Counted from the stretch's first letter, positions 1 through 8,813 are shown. The stretch is DNA of 64,000 nt from Ampullimonas aquatilis (GCF_049675895.1 NZ_CP183834.1:2108001-2172000), one strand, 5' to 3'. Notes: a model not told the origin generated them from the letters alone. Translations and numbers: made by a program.

Positions 1-2
1 AG

Positions 3-1343
3 ACCATGCTCGCGCAAATTGTGCAACTGGTTGCACAAGCCCAGCGTTCCAAGGCACCGATGCAACGTTTGGCCGATCAGGTGGCCGGCTGGTTTGCAGG
101 GATGGTGGTGGTTTGCGCCCTGCTCACTTGGCTGGCCTGGACCTGGCTGATGCCCAATCAGGGTTGGGTATATGGTTTGATCAATGCGGTAGCGGTACTG
201 ATCATTGCCTGCCCTTGTGCGCTGGGCTTGGCCACGCCGATGTCGATCATGGTAGCCAGTGGCACCGCCGCGCAGGAAGGCATTTTGTTTCGCGATGCCG
301 CGGCGATTGAACAGCTCGGCAAAATCGACACGCTGATATTTGATAAGACCGGCACGCTGACCGAAGGCAAGCCGCGCTTTAGCAAAGCCTTGCCCGCTCC
401 GGGATGGGATGCGGTGACGATGTTGCAACTGGCGGCCAGTCTGGATCAGGGTAGTGAACATCCGCTAGCCCATGCCCTGGTCAACGCAGCCAAAGAACAA
501 AACCTGCCCTTATTGAAAACCACCCAGTTTGAATCCAGCACTGGCATGGGTGTCGTGGGTAGTGTGATTGACGCGGCCGGACAGTCACAACAACTTGCCT
601 TGGGTAATCCAACACTGATGCAACAGCAAGGTATGGCCATTGACCCGGCCAGTGCGCCCTGGGCCGAGCAGATTGATAGTCTCAGTGAAGCCGGTGCCAG
701 CATTTTGTATTTGTCCGTCAATCAACAACTGGCTGGTTTACTGGTGGTGGCCGACCTGATCAAACCCGATACGCTGACTGCACTCAAACAACTACGGGCA
801 CAGGGTTGTCACCTGATCATGGCCAGTGGTGATGGCCAACATACCGCCCGCGCGATTGGTCATCAGCTCGGTCTGGAAGAACAAAATGGCGAGGTATTTG
901 GCAATTGCACCCCAGCCGATAAACAGGCACTCATCATCAAGCTTCAGGCCGAGGGACGCAAAGTGGCCATGGCTGGCGATGGCATCAACGACGCGCCCGC
1001 CTTGTCGCAAGCCGATGTGGGTATTGCCATGGGTAGTGGCACCGATGTGGCCATGCATAGCGCACAGGTCACGCTGGTTAAGGGTGATCTGCGGGGCATT
1101 GCGCGGGCACGCACCCTGTCGCAACAAACCGTGCGCAATATGCGGCAAAACTTGTGGTTTGCGTTTTTCTACAACAGCCTGGGGATTCCCCTTGCCGCAG
1201 GGGTGTTGTACCCTTGGACTGGTTGGTTGCTCTCACCCATGATTGCCGCACTCGCCATGAGTTTGAGTTCGGTATCAGTGATCAGCAATGCGCTGCGCTT
1301 GCGCAATCAGGCGCAAAAAAGTCGGCTGGCAGGCGCGTTATAA
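3..1343 (+). CDS. copA: Copper-type P1B-ATPase (CopA-like), 3' part only
   Basis: Inner-membrane heavy-metal-exporting ATPase; the gene is cut by the left edge and the frame is open to base 3, so the first visible ATG at 6 is an internal methionine. Visible in order: a transmembrane pair, the CPC metal-binding motif of P1B pumps (nt about 210-218), the DKTGTLT phosphorylation motif (nt 342-362), the SEHP signature of the nucleotide domain (nt about 456-467), the GDGINDAP hinge motif (nt 975 on) and a final membrane pair. About 446 residues are present of the usual 750-830, so the N-terminal metal-binding domains and first helices lie outside. CPC fits Cu(I)/Ag(I) rather than Zn/Cd pumps with DKTGT plus other signatures, but the metal cannot be fixed without the missing part. 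Confidence 0.93.
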   Translation, partial: TMLAQIVQLVAQAQRSKAPMQRLADQVAGWFAGMVVVCALLTWLAWTWLMPNQGWVYGLINAVAVLIIACPCALGLATPMSIMVASGTAAQEGILFRDAAAIEQLGKIDTLIFDKTGTLTEGKPRFSKALPAPGWDAVTMLQLAASLDQGSEHPLAHALVNAAKEQNLPLLKTTQFESSTGMGVVGSVIDAAGQSQQLALGNPTLMQQQGMAIDPASAPWAEQIDSLSEAGASILYLSVNQQLAGLLVVADLIKPDTLTALKQLRAQGCHLIMASGDGQHTARAIGHQLGLEEQNGEVFGNCTPADKQALIIKLQAEGRKVAMAGDGINDAPALSQADVGIAMGSGTDVAMHSAQVTLVKGDLRGIARARTLSQQTVRNMRQNLWFAFFYNSLGIPLAAGVLYPWTGWLLSPMIAALAMSLSSVSVISNALRLRNQAQKSRLAGAL

Positions 1344-1385
1344 GTTTTATCAGCCAACCCAAAAAACGTCAAAAATGTGGTACAC

Positions 1386-1462
1386 CTGGGTAGTAAACAA
1401 GTAATTAACCACTCTTAGGTGCGTATTTATTAGGTCTTTTTTTATACATTAGGGAAGTATCC
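1386..1462 (+). repeat. Intergenic repeat, copy 1 (upstream of nnr)
   Basis: Member of the dispersed family described in the findings. It shows the core CTTAGGTGCGTATTTATTAGG (split as CTTAGGTGCG at about 1414 and TATTTATTAGG after it), then a T-run with TTTATACATT and the right end AGGGAAGTATCC. The left end (GGGTAGTAAAC) is diverged. The right end lies directly before the nnr ATG at 1463 and provides its GGGAAG ribosome-binding site. Confidence 0.75.
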
Positions 1463-2983
1463 ATGAGTGCACTGTACTGCAGCAAGCTGATCCGTGAAAT
1501 TGAGTCGTTGGGACAGGTCGGCCTGCCACCCCGCACACTCATGCAACGCGCCGGTCTGGTTGCCGCCAATTGGGCCCATGAACTGGTGCCACCGTACTCA
1601 CAGATTTTGTTATTGGTTGGGCCTGGCAATAATGGTGGCGATGCCCTCGAAGCGGCAATGCGCTTGCGCGAACGCGGTCACAACATTACCGTCTGGGTCT
1701 TGGGTGATCCCAACCAGATGCCAGCCGACGCCGCCGCTGCCTATGCACTGGCACAGGGCGCAGGGCTCAAGCTGGTACAGGCGCAAGATGGCCTGCCTGC
1801 CGATCACGCCATGCTGCTCGAACACGCCGATCTGGTCGTCGATGGTCTGTTTGGCATTGGCTTGAGCCGTGCCCCGCAAGGCATCTACGCGCAGGTGATT
1901 GGTGCCCTGCGTCGTCATGTCGGTAAAAAAGTGTTGGCACTGGATATTCCGAGTGGCTTGAATGCCGATACCGGCTGGCCGCTGGAACACACCAGCACCG
2001 TGGTGGCAACCCATACCATCACCTTTCTGGCCGCCAAACCCGGCCTTTACACCGGTGCAGGCCGTGACTACACCGGCATTGTCCGGGTGGAAGAATTGGG
2101 CGTTAACCCTGCGACGCTGACCAGCATTCCACCCAATGCGGTACTCAATCAACCGGCGCGCTGGCAAGCCGAACTGCCCCAGCGTCATCATGCCAATCAC
2201 AAAGGCAGTCATGGCAGCACCGCCATTTTGGGCGGCGTGCATGGCATGGCAGGGGCGGCATTGCTGGCTGGTCGCGCGGCACTTAAGCTGGGGAGTGGTC
2301 GGGTATTTGTGGGGCTGATTGACGCGCCCATGTTGTCTTGTGATCCGGTACAACCCGAGCTGATGCTGCGTAAGGCGGCCACGCTGGTGCAAACCAATCT
2401 GCAAGCCGTGGTGGCTGGCCCGGGCATGGGGCTGGATCAGGCCGGTTTGTTGTCCGAAGCCTTTCATCACCCTGCCCCTTTATTGCTGGATGCCGATGCA
2501 CTCAATACCTTGGCCGATGATCTCGACTTGCGCGAGCGATTGGCGCAACGTCAGCAAAATGGTCTGGAAACCGTACTCACGCCACATCCACTGGAAGCCG
2601 CACGCCTGCTCGATGATGAAGTCCGAAATATTCAATCAGACCGCCTGCGCGCCGCACTGGAACTGGCCCGTCATTACGAAGCCATCGTGGTACTCAAGGG
2701 TTCGGGTACGGTGATTGCCAATCCGCTGGGCATGTTGATCGTCAACCCGACTGGTAATGCCGGTCTGGCCACCGCGGGTACTGGCGATGTGCTGGCTGGC
2801 ATGATTGGCGCATTGCTCGCGCAAGGCATGTCGTCATTGGGTGCGGCCTGTGCCGGTGTCTGGCTGCATGGCAAGGGTGCCGATGATCTGGTCGCACAAG
2901 GTATCGGACCACTCGGCATTACTGCCAGCGAAGTCATTGATGCCACGCGGATGAGTTTGAATCAACTCCTACGGCATGAGTAA
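1463..2983 (+). CDS. nnr: Bifunctional NAD(P)HX epimerase / ADP-dependent NAD(P)HX dehydratase
   Basis: Repairs hydrated NADH and NADPH: the N-terminal YjeF_N domain epimerises R- to S-NAD(P)HX and the C-terminal ribokinase-like domain dehydrates the S form at the cost of ADP. The 506 residues match the fused family (about 490-510). The epimerase nucleotide-binding loop GPGNNGGDAL is at about residues 53-62; the kinase-like domain starts with HKGSHGSTAILGG near 246, and the GTGDVLAG anion-hole/catalytic motif is near 439. The ATG at 1463 follows GGGAAG with 6-bp spacing, contributed by a dispersed repeat. It stands alone between the P-ATPase and a convergent ada-like gene. Confidence 0.95.
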   Translation: MSALYCSKLIREIESLGQVGLPPRTLMQRAGLVAANWAHELVPPYSQILLLVGPGNNGGDALEAAMRLRERGHNITVWVLGDPNQMPADAAAAYALAQGAGLKLVQAQDGLPADHAMLLEHADLVVDGLFGIGLSRAPQGIYAQVIGALRRHVGKKVLALDIPSGLNADTGWPLEHTSTVVATHTITFLAAKPGLYTGAGRDYTGIVRVEELGVNPATLTSIPPNAVLNQPARWQAELPQRHHANHKGSHGSTAILGGVHGMAGAALLAGRAALKLGSGRVFVGLIDAPMLSCDPVQPELMLRKAATLVQTNLQAVVAGPGMGLDQAGLLSEAFHHPAPLLLDADALNTLADDLDLRERLAQRQQNGLETVLTPHPLEAARLLDDEVRNIQSDRLRAALELARHYEAIVVLKGSGTVIANPLGMLIVNPTGNAGLATAGTGDVLAGMIGALLAQGMSSLGAACAGVWLHGKGADDLVAQGIGPLGITASEVIDATRMSLNQLLRHE

Positions 2984-3152
2984 GCAGGCACAAGCAAGCA
3001 GCAATTCGGCATATCAATAAATCATCAGCCAGCCTGAATGCCGGCTTTAAGATATATTTAAATTTGATTGTTTCCATGGACGACAGGAATGCACCCGCTT
3101 TATGAAAGACTCATTCCATCATCCGAATTGGCTGACCGCTTTGCCAGACAAA

Positions 3153-4235
3153 CTAGTCCATCCGACTGTTCTGACTGGCTTCCCATTGCAACAAGTGCTG
3201 CTTGCGCGCCAGCCCCCAGCGATAACCACCCAGACCACCATCACCACGAATCACCCGATGGCAGGGAATCAGCAAGGCCAGGCGATTGGCGCCACAAGCC
3301 GTACCCACTGCCCTGACCGCCTTGGGATGACCAATCGCCTCGGCCACGGCAGCATAGCTTTGCACACTGCCCTGCGGAATCTGTCGCAGGTAATGCCAGA
3401 CCTTCATCTGAAAGGCGGTACCCAGCATATCCAGTGGCACGTCACACAAGACGGCAGCATGCTGGCTGAGCGCTGCTGAATGAGTCGCCCGTAAATAGGC
3501 ATTCAGACTGGACATCCAAAGCTGAAATTGGCTGGAGCGCATGGACTGCGGACTTGACTGCTCTGACTGCACTGTCTGATCAGTCGTCACAGTTTGCTGT
3601 GCGGGCAACACGGCCTCAGCAAAAACAACTGCATTGATAATGGCCTTGGGAAATTCATTTTTCAAATTTGCAATCAACTGCGCGTCATCGTCACCCAGGC
3701 TCACCAGACATAAACCCCGATCAGTCGCGGCCATCAGCAAACGGCCAAACAGGGTGTCTGCCAGTGCATAGGTGATATTCACCGCGACACCACCAGCCTT
3801 ATATTGACTCGGCGTCATGCCAAAATGCTGATCAACTTTTTCATACAGACGACTACTGGAACCCATGCCCGCCTCGTACAAAGCATCGGTCACCGATTGA
3901 CCATGACGCAACTGCGACTTGATGACGCGGAGCCGACACGCCTCCTGATATTGGCGTGGTGACAGCCCCATCACACGCTTGAATTGACGTTGCAGATAAG
4001 CCGGACTCAAGTCCACCAAATTACCCAGTTCAGCCAACGATAAAACAGCTTCTGCATGCGCTTCAATATGCCGGGCAATCTGTAATACTCGCGCATCGGC
4101 ACCAGAACTGGTCTGATCAGTCGATGCAGATTGATTCGCCAACGGCAAGCAGTCACAAAGCGGAATTGATTTGGGCGAACTCATGAATGGATATGAAAAT
4201 AGCAATGTCATCAGTATGCCAGCTTGCACTGCCAA
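3153..4235 (-). CDS. AraC-type HTH / methylated-DNA-protein cysteine methyltransferase fusion
   Basis: Ada-like suicide DNA-repair protein and probable activator: it removes alkyl groups from O6-alkylguanine onto a cysteine. An AraC double HTH lies at about residues 50-145; the MGMT catalytic domain follows, with the active-site PCHR at about 324-327 and downstream GGYRWGLARK. The N-terminal Ada zinc domain that senses methylphosphotriesters is absent; the first 50 residues hold only a CDC pair. A Gln/Ser/Thr-rich insert of about 30 residues sits between the MGMT subdomains. The start is uncertain: TTG at 4235 has GGAG 5 bp upstream, while ATGs at 4211 and 4184 lack good sites. It is convergent with nnr. 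Confidence 0.88.
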   Translation of the reverse strand: MAVQAGILMTLLFSYPFMSSPKSIPLCDCLPLANQSASTDQTSSGADARVLQIARHIEAHAEAVLSLAELGNLVDLSPAYLQRQFKRVMGLSPRQYQEACRLRVIKSQLRHGQSVTDALYEAGMGSSSRLYEKVDQHFGMTPSQYKAGGVAVNITYALADTLFGRLLMAATDRGLCLVSLGDDDAQLIANLKNEFPKAIINAVVFAEAVLPAQQTVTTDQTVQSEQSSPQSMRSSQFQLWMSSLNAYLRATHSAALSQHAAVLCDVPLDMLGTAFQMKVWHYLRQIPQGSVQSYAAVAEAIGHPKAVRAVGTACGANRLALLIPCHRVIRGDGGLGGYRWGLARKQHLLQWEASQNSRMD

Positions 4236-4374
4236 ATTCGCTCCGAATCTTGCTGTTGCTCATCCTGTTTTGCAAAATTAATGGGCATGCATTCAGGCTC
4301 AACGCATGCCCAGTTATCCATCAGGCCTGACTGGAAGTCAGCAGATATTTACTCGCCGTGTCGCGCTCAAATCA

Positions 4375-4599
4375 TTATCTGGCATTTCCCCTGGCGTGAT
4401 CCGACTTGACTGGCCAGTCGACTGGATTAGTGGGTGTGGCGATCTGTCTTTCATGCCGACTTGCTGGACTGGATGCAATTGGATCGCTCGCAGGAAAAGT
4501 TTCCTCAAGTGCTTCATCCAAAGCATCCTGATAAGTCATCGGTACTGTTGCGTCAGATCTGGTTTTGGATTTCAAATTTGAATCATCTGATTGGGACAT
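4375..4599 (-). CDS. Small acidic protein with ETFPASDP motif
   Basis: 74-residue hydrophilic protein of unknown function. The central stretch DALDEALEETFPASDPIA resembles a motif I associate with small, widely distributed proteobacterial proteins often found near stress genes; that association is from memory. The rest is Ser/Asp/Lys-rich and probably disordered. The start is well supported: AGGAGG lies 7 bp before the ATG. No signal peptide or membrane segment. It lies 139 bp downstream of the ada-like gene's 5' end and in the same direction, but probably has its own promoter. Confidence 0.72.
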   Translation of the reverse strand: MSQSDDSNLKSKTRSDATVPMTYQDALDEALEETFPASDPIASSPASRHERQIATPTNPVDWPVKSDHARGNAR

Positions 4600-4809
4600 G
4601 GTGACACCTCCTCTGGCTTGATTGCCATATAGCTTGGAGGCTGAAACTGCCCAACAGTTGCATGCGCCAGGTATAAACAGACAAATCAGTTGATTGCTGT
4701 CATTCTTACCCTACCTGACTGACAGAATCAGGGCGTTACGGCCTACACGTTTTGGCAAAAATAAGGGTTAATCTGGTTTTACAGCAAGCCAAACAAATTG
4801 GAGTCCATC

Positions 4810-5055
4810 ATGCCAAGCAAAATTGTCGAACTCGCCATTAAAAATGCCCATCACGCCTCCGATACCACTCATAACCGTAGTAATGATGGCATCTCAAGCT
4901 CAGACCAAAAAATCATCAAAAAAGATGATTCAGGGAAAAGTCGGGCCCCAATCAAACAAGCACTTGATGACTTGCAAAAAGGTCAGCAGGATACTGATTC
5001 ACGCAACCAGCCGGCTTATGAAACCGCGACACCGGAGAGTCGAAAACCCAAATAA
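4810..5055 (+). CDS. Small charged hypothetical protein
   Basis: 81 residues, not recognised. The start is set at ATG 4810 because GGAG sits 6 bp upstream; a TTG at 4798 in the same frame overlaps that site and is unlikely. The protein is rich in Lys, Asp, Ser and Gln, has no hydrophobic segment, and looks largely disordered after an N-terminal PSKIVELAIKNAHH helix. It is divergent from the 74-residue gene at 4375-4599; both could be stress-induced small proteins, which is inference. A strong terminator lies about 180 bp downstream. Confidence 0.6.
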   Translation: MPSKIVELAIKNAHHASDTTHNRSNDGISSSDQKIIKKDDSGKSRAPIKQALDDLQKGQQDTDSRNQPAYETATPESRKPK

Positions 5056-5236
5056 ACGTTTATTTGCCAAGCATTTTGAGGCGAAAAAAAAGAGAGAAAG
5101 CAAGTATTTACGGGCTCCTTAGCGCAAGTTATTAGTTTAATGAATATCAATAATCACTACTATAAATTAGCATAAGATCTTGCTGAGGAATATGATTCGT
5201 TCTGTCTCCTCTATCCTCCTCCTTATGGATAGATTT
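5056..5236. other. Intergenic stretch before a strong terminator
   Basis: No ORF of interest. The AT-rich segment 5130-5200 is followed by a C/T-rich run (TCTCCTCTATCCTCCTCC) and then the terminator at 5237. It is either a long 3' UTR of the small gene at 4810 or a small RNA of up to about 150 nt; nothing in the sequence decides between these. Confidence 0.3.
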
Positions 5237-5266
5237 AAACCGCTCCCTACGGAGCGGTTTTTTTTT
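5237..5266 (+). terminator. Rho-independent terminator
   Basis: Perfect 10-bp arms AAACCGCTCC and GGAGCGGTTT around a CTAC loop, followed by a further run of T. The best intrinsic terminator in the window. It closes plus-strand transcription before the convergent DJ-1-like gene. Confidence 0.93.
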
Positions 5267-5359
5267 GCCTGAAGCAATCTGAGTTTGCAAATCTGAATGA
5301 GCAAATCTCACTGCGCAAATTGCCCTACGACGTTTAACTGGTTCAGGCTCCCGCCATTC

Positions 5360-6049
5360 TCACTCAGCCAGCGCCTCAATCACCCGCTGCGCAACCAATT
5401 CCGACGATTGCGGGTTTTGTCCGGTAATCAGCTTGCCATCGCGCACCGCAAAAGGTTGCCAGTTGGCCGCACATTCATAAATGCCACCCAGTTCGCGGAT
5501 CCGGCTTTCCAGGGTAAACGGTACAACATTAGTCAAACCAACCGCGGCTTCTTCGGCGTCGGTAAACGAATTGACGTGTTTGCCCTGCAGGATGGACTGA
5601 CCGTCGGGTCGTTTGGCGCTGACCAAACCTGCTGCGCCATGACATACCGAAGCGATGATTCGATCCGCCAGATAGGCATCTGCCACGAGCTGAGTGACAC
5701 CCTCATCAAATGGCAAATCCCACATGGTGCCATGCCCACCGGGAAAAAAGATGGCATCAAAATCAGCTGCATCCATATCAGCCACGGTCAGCGTATTGGC
5801 GGCTTTTTGCCGAGCCTCCTCGTCGGCCAGAAAACGTTCCACCGTCGCCGGGTTTTCTCCCCTGGGCTTGAGACTGCCTGGATCAAATGGCACAGCACCA
5901 CCTTTTGGGGAAGCAATTTCGACAATATGTCCAGCATCGATCAAGGCGTTGTAAGGAGCGGCCAATTCTTCAGCCCAGATGCCGGTGGGTTTGCCGGTAT
6001 CACCCAAAGTGGCGTGAGAAGTAACAACGAGCAAAATCTGTTGATTCAT
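5360..6049 (-). CDS. DJ-1/PfpI-family class I glutamine amidotransferase-like protein
   Basis: 230 residues from the chosen ATG at 6049, close to Hsp31/YhbO-like members of the DJ-1/PfpI superfamily. The nucleophile elbow SVCHGAAG places the reactive cysteine at about residue 136, and FFPGGHGTMWD carries the family glycine-rich turn. Such proteins act as glyoxalase III/deglycase-like or chaperone-type stress enzymes in the cytoplasm; the precise activity is not readable here. An upstream ATG at 6088 has no better ribosome-binding site and adds residues unlike the family. It is divergent from a LysR gene, with an inverted repeat between them, the usual arrangement for a regulator and its target. 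Confidence 0.88.
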   Translation of the reverse strand: MNQQILLVVTSHATLGDTGKPTGIWAEELAAPYNALIDAGHIVEIASPKGGAVPFDPGSLKPRGENPATVERFLADEEARQKAANTLTVADMDAADFDAIFFPGGHGTMWDLPFDEGVTQLVADAYLADRIIASVCHGAAGLVSAKRPDGQSILQGKHVNSFTDAEEAAVGLTNVVPFTLESRIRELGGIYECAANWQPFAVRDGKLITGQNPQSSELVAQRVIEALAE

Positions 6050-6185
6050 GGTGGCGCTTTCAATGAGATGCATTGGCATAGTTGGCAAAATAGTTGGTAA
6101 GTAAGCATGTCATTCAGTTGACGGCTGACGACGCACTTATTGGATTGAGCAATTGTTTTGCCAAATCGAATAGTCGACACTTTAT

Positions 6186-6201
6186 TCCTTAACTGTAAGG
6201 A
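6186..6201. promoter_or_regulatory. Inverted repeat in LysR/DJ-1 divergent promoter
   Basis: TCCTTA-ACTG-TAAGGA, a perfect 6-bp inverted repeat, lies 45 bp before the lysR start and 137 bp before the DJ-1-like start. Its place in the shared promoter makes it a candidate LysR-type operator. It does not clearly show the T-N11-A spacing, so the call is tentative. Confidence 0.4.
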
Positions 6202-6245
6202 TATAAACTCATCATTTAACAAATCATACTTAACATGGTGTAAAT

Positions 6246-7205
6246 ATGATGCGCAGTTTTGATCCGGTACAGTTAGGCAGCATTGAGCTATTTTGCAAAG
6301 CGGCAGAACTCGAAGGATTTACTGCCGCTGCCAAGGCATTAGGTGTGACCGTCGCTGCAGTGAGTCGTTCCGTCGCCCGACTGGAAGAGCGGCTGGGTGC
6401 CCGGCTGTTTAGCCGCAGTACCCGACAAATCAGGTTGACCGCCGAAGGCCGCGCCTATTACGAACAATGTCGTGAAGCACTCGCACAAATCGAACAGGCA
6501 GAGCAAGCCATTACCGGCAATCAGGCTGAGCCGACTGGCCTGTTACGCATTTCTATCCCGACCACTTATGCGCACTTTCGGGTATTGCCGGTGCTACCGG
6601 ACTTTCTGGCGCAATATCCCAAGCTCAAGGTGGAAGTCGACATCTCCAATCACAATATCGACTTTGTTGAACAAGGCTATGATTTGGCGATTCGAGTTGG
6701 CACACCACAAGATTCAAGACTGATAGCGCGCAGGCTGGAAGAAGCCACCCTGGGTATTTTCGCGGCACCCAGTTATCTACAAAAAAACGGCATACCCCAA
6801 ACATTGGCGCAATTACGTGAACATGAGTGCATTCAGTTTGTCTTACCCAGCTCTGGCCGCGGTCTGCCATGGATTGTGCGCGACTCGCTTGCGTGTCATA
6901 ACAAAACGGGTTCCAAAGCTCACTCAACACAATCGAGCGGTCACGACGTTGATTTCAATTTTGATAGCCGCATTCGTTTTCAGGATGATGTACTGGGTTG
7001 CCTGAATTACGCTCGTGCTGGTGGCGGACTGGTACAGATTTATCACTTCATTGCGCAACAGTTTGTTGATCGTGGTGAACTGGTTGAGGTCTTACCGCAA
7101 CTACGCGGTCGTACCCGCACCTTCTCCCTGCTTTACCCACAAAATCGCCATTTATCGGCCAAGGTCAGAGCCTTTGTACAATTCATGCTGGCGCAATTAG
7201 CCTGA
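6246..7205 (+). CDS. LysR-family transcriptional regulator
   Basis: 319 residues, normal for the family. The winged HTH is at about residues 9-68 (LFCKAAELEGFTAAAKALGV, AAVSRSVARLEERLG), followed by the substrate-binding domain with PTTYAHFRVLPVLPDF and YDLAIRVG. It resembles the CrgA/DmlR-like subgroup with a short linker. ATGs at 6246 and 6249 are both possible. It probably controls the divergent DJ-1-like gene and itself; the inducer is unknown. A polar insert after about residue 195 (GSKAHSTQSSGHD) is longer than I expect for the subgroup. Confidence 0.92.
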   Translation: MMRSFDPVQLGSIELFCKAAELEGFTAAAKALGVTVAAVSRSVARLEERLGARLFSRSTRQIRLTAEGRAYYEQCREALAQIEQAEQAITGNQAEPTGLLRISIPTTYAHFRVLPVLPDFLAQYPKLKVEVDISNHNIDFVEQGYDLAIRVGTPQDSRLIARRLEEATLGIFAAPSYLQKNGIPQTLAQLREHECIQFVLPSSGRGLPWIVRDSLACHNKTGSKAHSTQSSGHDVDFNFDSRIRFQDDVLGCLNYARAGGGLVQIYHFIAQQFVDRGELVEVLPQLRGRTRTFSLLYPQNRHLSAKVRAFVQFMLAQLA

Positions 7206-7533
7206 AGAAATTCAAGTGCATCTAAACCTGCTCATTGCATCATCTCAATCTACTTTCTCATCAGGATCAGCGTACTAGCCATTTGCGTGGTACCGCAGTT
7301 AAATCCCTCTACATAGCGATCAAGTAAGTACCGCCATTGCGATCCTTTTTAATCATTAAATATTTTTTAAAACCTGTAATGAATCGAACGTTCGTTCGAC
7401 AAATCGAGCGGGGATACATCAGCTTGATATTATGAACTTGTCTGATCAAGTGATTGATCTTCACTACCGATTGTCTATTTAAGGTCTTGCCGTTTGAAAC
7501 TATTTCAAGCAGCTCATTCAGAGGAAATTATTT
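7206..7533. other. Intergenic region with CGAACGTTCG palindrome
   Basis: 328 bp between lysR and the beta-propeller gene. A perfect 10-bp palindrome CGAACGTTCG lies at 7385-7394, extended by GTTCGA, about 140 bp before the next start. GAACGTTC cores are common in TetR-type operators, but no TetR gene is adjacent. AT-rich DNA (TTTTTAATCATTAAATATTT) precedes it and may hold a promoter. No gene seen. Confidence 0.4.
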
Positions 7534-8676
7534 ATGTCTTATCCTTCACGCAACAGACGCCATGTTTTATCACTGACGATTGCGCTGGCACTTGGTGCTG
7601 GCATGTCAACCTCCACCTGGGCACATACCTATGACAACGATGGCTATCGTTCCGGCATGGTCTTTACCAGTAGCAACGCCAGTAGCGGTAATGAGCTATT
7701 GGCCTACTCTCGCAACCAGGATGGCTTATTGACACTGAGCACCCGCGTCTCTACCGGTGGTCTGGGCAGCAATGCCGGCCTGGGTTCACAAGGTGCAGTG
7801 AGTTTGAGTAGTGATGGCCGCTATGTGTTTGTCGTCAATGCCCAAAGCAATACCATTTCGACATTCAGAATCCACGAACATAGTCTGCAACTGACTTCGG
7901 TCGTACCATCAGGTGGTCTGCATCCCATCAGCGTGACTGAATACGATGAGATCGTATATGTACTGAATGATGGTGGCGCAGGTAATGTGGCCGGCTTCAA
8001 AAACCAGCGTGGTGAACTCAAGCCAATCGAAGGCAGCAGCCGTGGTTTGTCGGTTGCCAGCGGTGCTGGCCCTGCTCAGGTAGGTTTTAGCAGCGATGGT
8101 GATACCCTGATTGTGACAGAAAAAGCCACTAATAAGCTGACCAGCTATCGTGTTGCCGATAATGGTCGCATTGGTTCGCCACTCATCACGCCGTCAGCCG
8201 GACAAACCCCATTTGGCTTTGCCTTTAACCGTCGCAATAAACTGATTGTCAGTGAAGCTGCTGGTGGTGCGACTGGCGCGAGTACCGTGTCTTCTTATCG
8301 CTTTAACGATAAGGCTTCCAGCCAACCGATCGTCGCCAGCGCAGCGGTACCCGATACGCAATCTGCCGCATGCTGGGTAGCAATTACACCCAACGGCCGA
8401 TATGCCTATATTGCCAATGCTGGCAGCGCGTCCGTCAGTAGCTATCGGATTGCTCATAATGGTCAGATTGAATTGATCAATGCACGTGCAGGCCAAACGG
8501 GTACCGGCTCGGCACCTATCGATGAAGCCATATCACTCGATGGTTCTCACTTGTATGTTTTGAGCGCCCGCAATCAATCCATTGCATCATTCAATATTGA
8601 TCATGAGGGCAATCTGCTGGCGCAACCCGTATTGACTGGCTTGCCTGCTACCGCTGTGGGCGTTGCTGCAAACTGA
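7534..8676 (+). CDS. Exported lactonase/YncE-like beta-propeller protein
   Basis: 380 residues with a signal peptide (basic MSYPSRNRRH, hydrophobic core, cleavage near STWAH at about 30). The mature part consists of repeated blades of the type SLSSDGRYVFVVNAQSNTIS, FSSDGDTLIVTEKATNKLT and ITPNGRYAYIANAGSASVS, as in seven-bladed lactonase/YncE propellers. It is probably periplasmic; sequence does not show whether it is enzymatic (6-phosphogluconolactonase-like) or a binding protein. AGAGGAAA precedes the ATG. It appears monocistronic, ending before a double hairpin. Confidence 0.85.
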   Translation: MSYPSRNRRHVLSLTIALALGAGMSTSTWAHTYDNDGYRSGMVFTSSNASSGNELLAYSRNQDGLLTLSTRVSTGGLGSNAGLGSQGAVSLSSDGRYVFVVNAQSNTISTFRIHEHSLQLTSVVPSGGLHPISVTEYDEIVYVLNDGGAGNVAGFKNQRGELKPIEGSSRGLSVASGAGPAQVGFSSDGDTLIVTEKATNKLTSYRVADNGRIGSPLITPSAGQTPFGFAFNRRNKLIVSEAAGGATGASTVSSYRFNDKASSQPIVASAAVPDTQSAACWVAITPNGRYAYIANAGSASVSSYRIAHNGQIELINARAGQTGTGSAPIDEAISLDGSHLYVLSARNQSIASFNIDHEGNLLAQPVLTGLPATAVGVAAN

Positions 8677-8756
8677 GTGGTTGATTACTGAAGCAATCGC
8701 TGCTTAAATAAGCTGGGTTCAACACGGCCATGGTAAGTGACCTTGTTGATAGATTC

Positions 8757-8813
8757 AGGTAGAACACCCACCGGGATGTTCTACCTGACTGTCTTGCAAC
8801 TTATTGGCAAGAC
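8757..8813. terminator. Two consecutive hairpins between convergent genes
   Basis: First hairpin: AGGTAGAACA (8757-8766) with TGTTCTACCT (8777-8786), perfect 10-bp arms. Second: GTCTTGC (8791-8797) with GCAAGAC (8807-8813). Neither has a clear T-run, but they lie between the ends of convergent genes and probably form a bidirectional terminator or mRNA-end structure. Confidence 0.55.

Noticed and set aside
1610..2470. 286-codon open frame antisense to nnr
   Set aside because: It lies wholly within nnr on the other strand, has no ribosome-binding site or family features, and is rich in His/Gln/Arg as expected of a shadow frame.
5118..5185. Possible ninth copy of the intergenic repeat (CTCCTTA followed by ATAT-rich DNA)
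   Set aside because: Only the end-like word matches; the core and the second end cannot be aligned with confidence.
5297..6100. 267-codon open frame antisense to the DJ-1-like gene
   Set aside because: Covers the real gene and runs through the strong RNA features; no family similarity.
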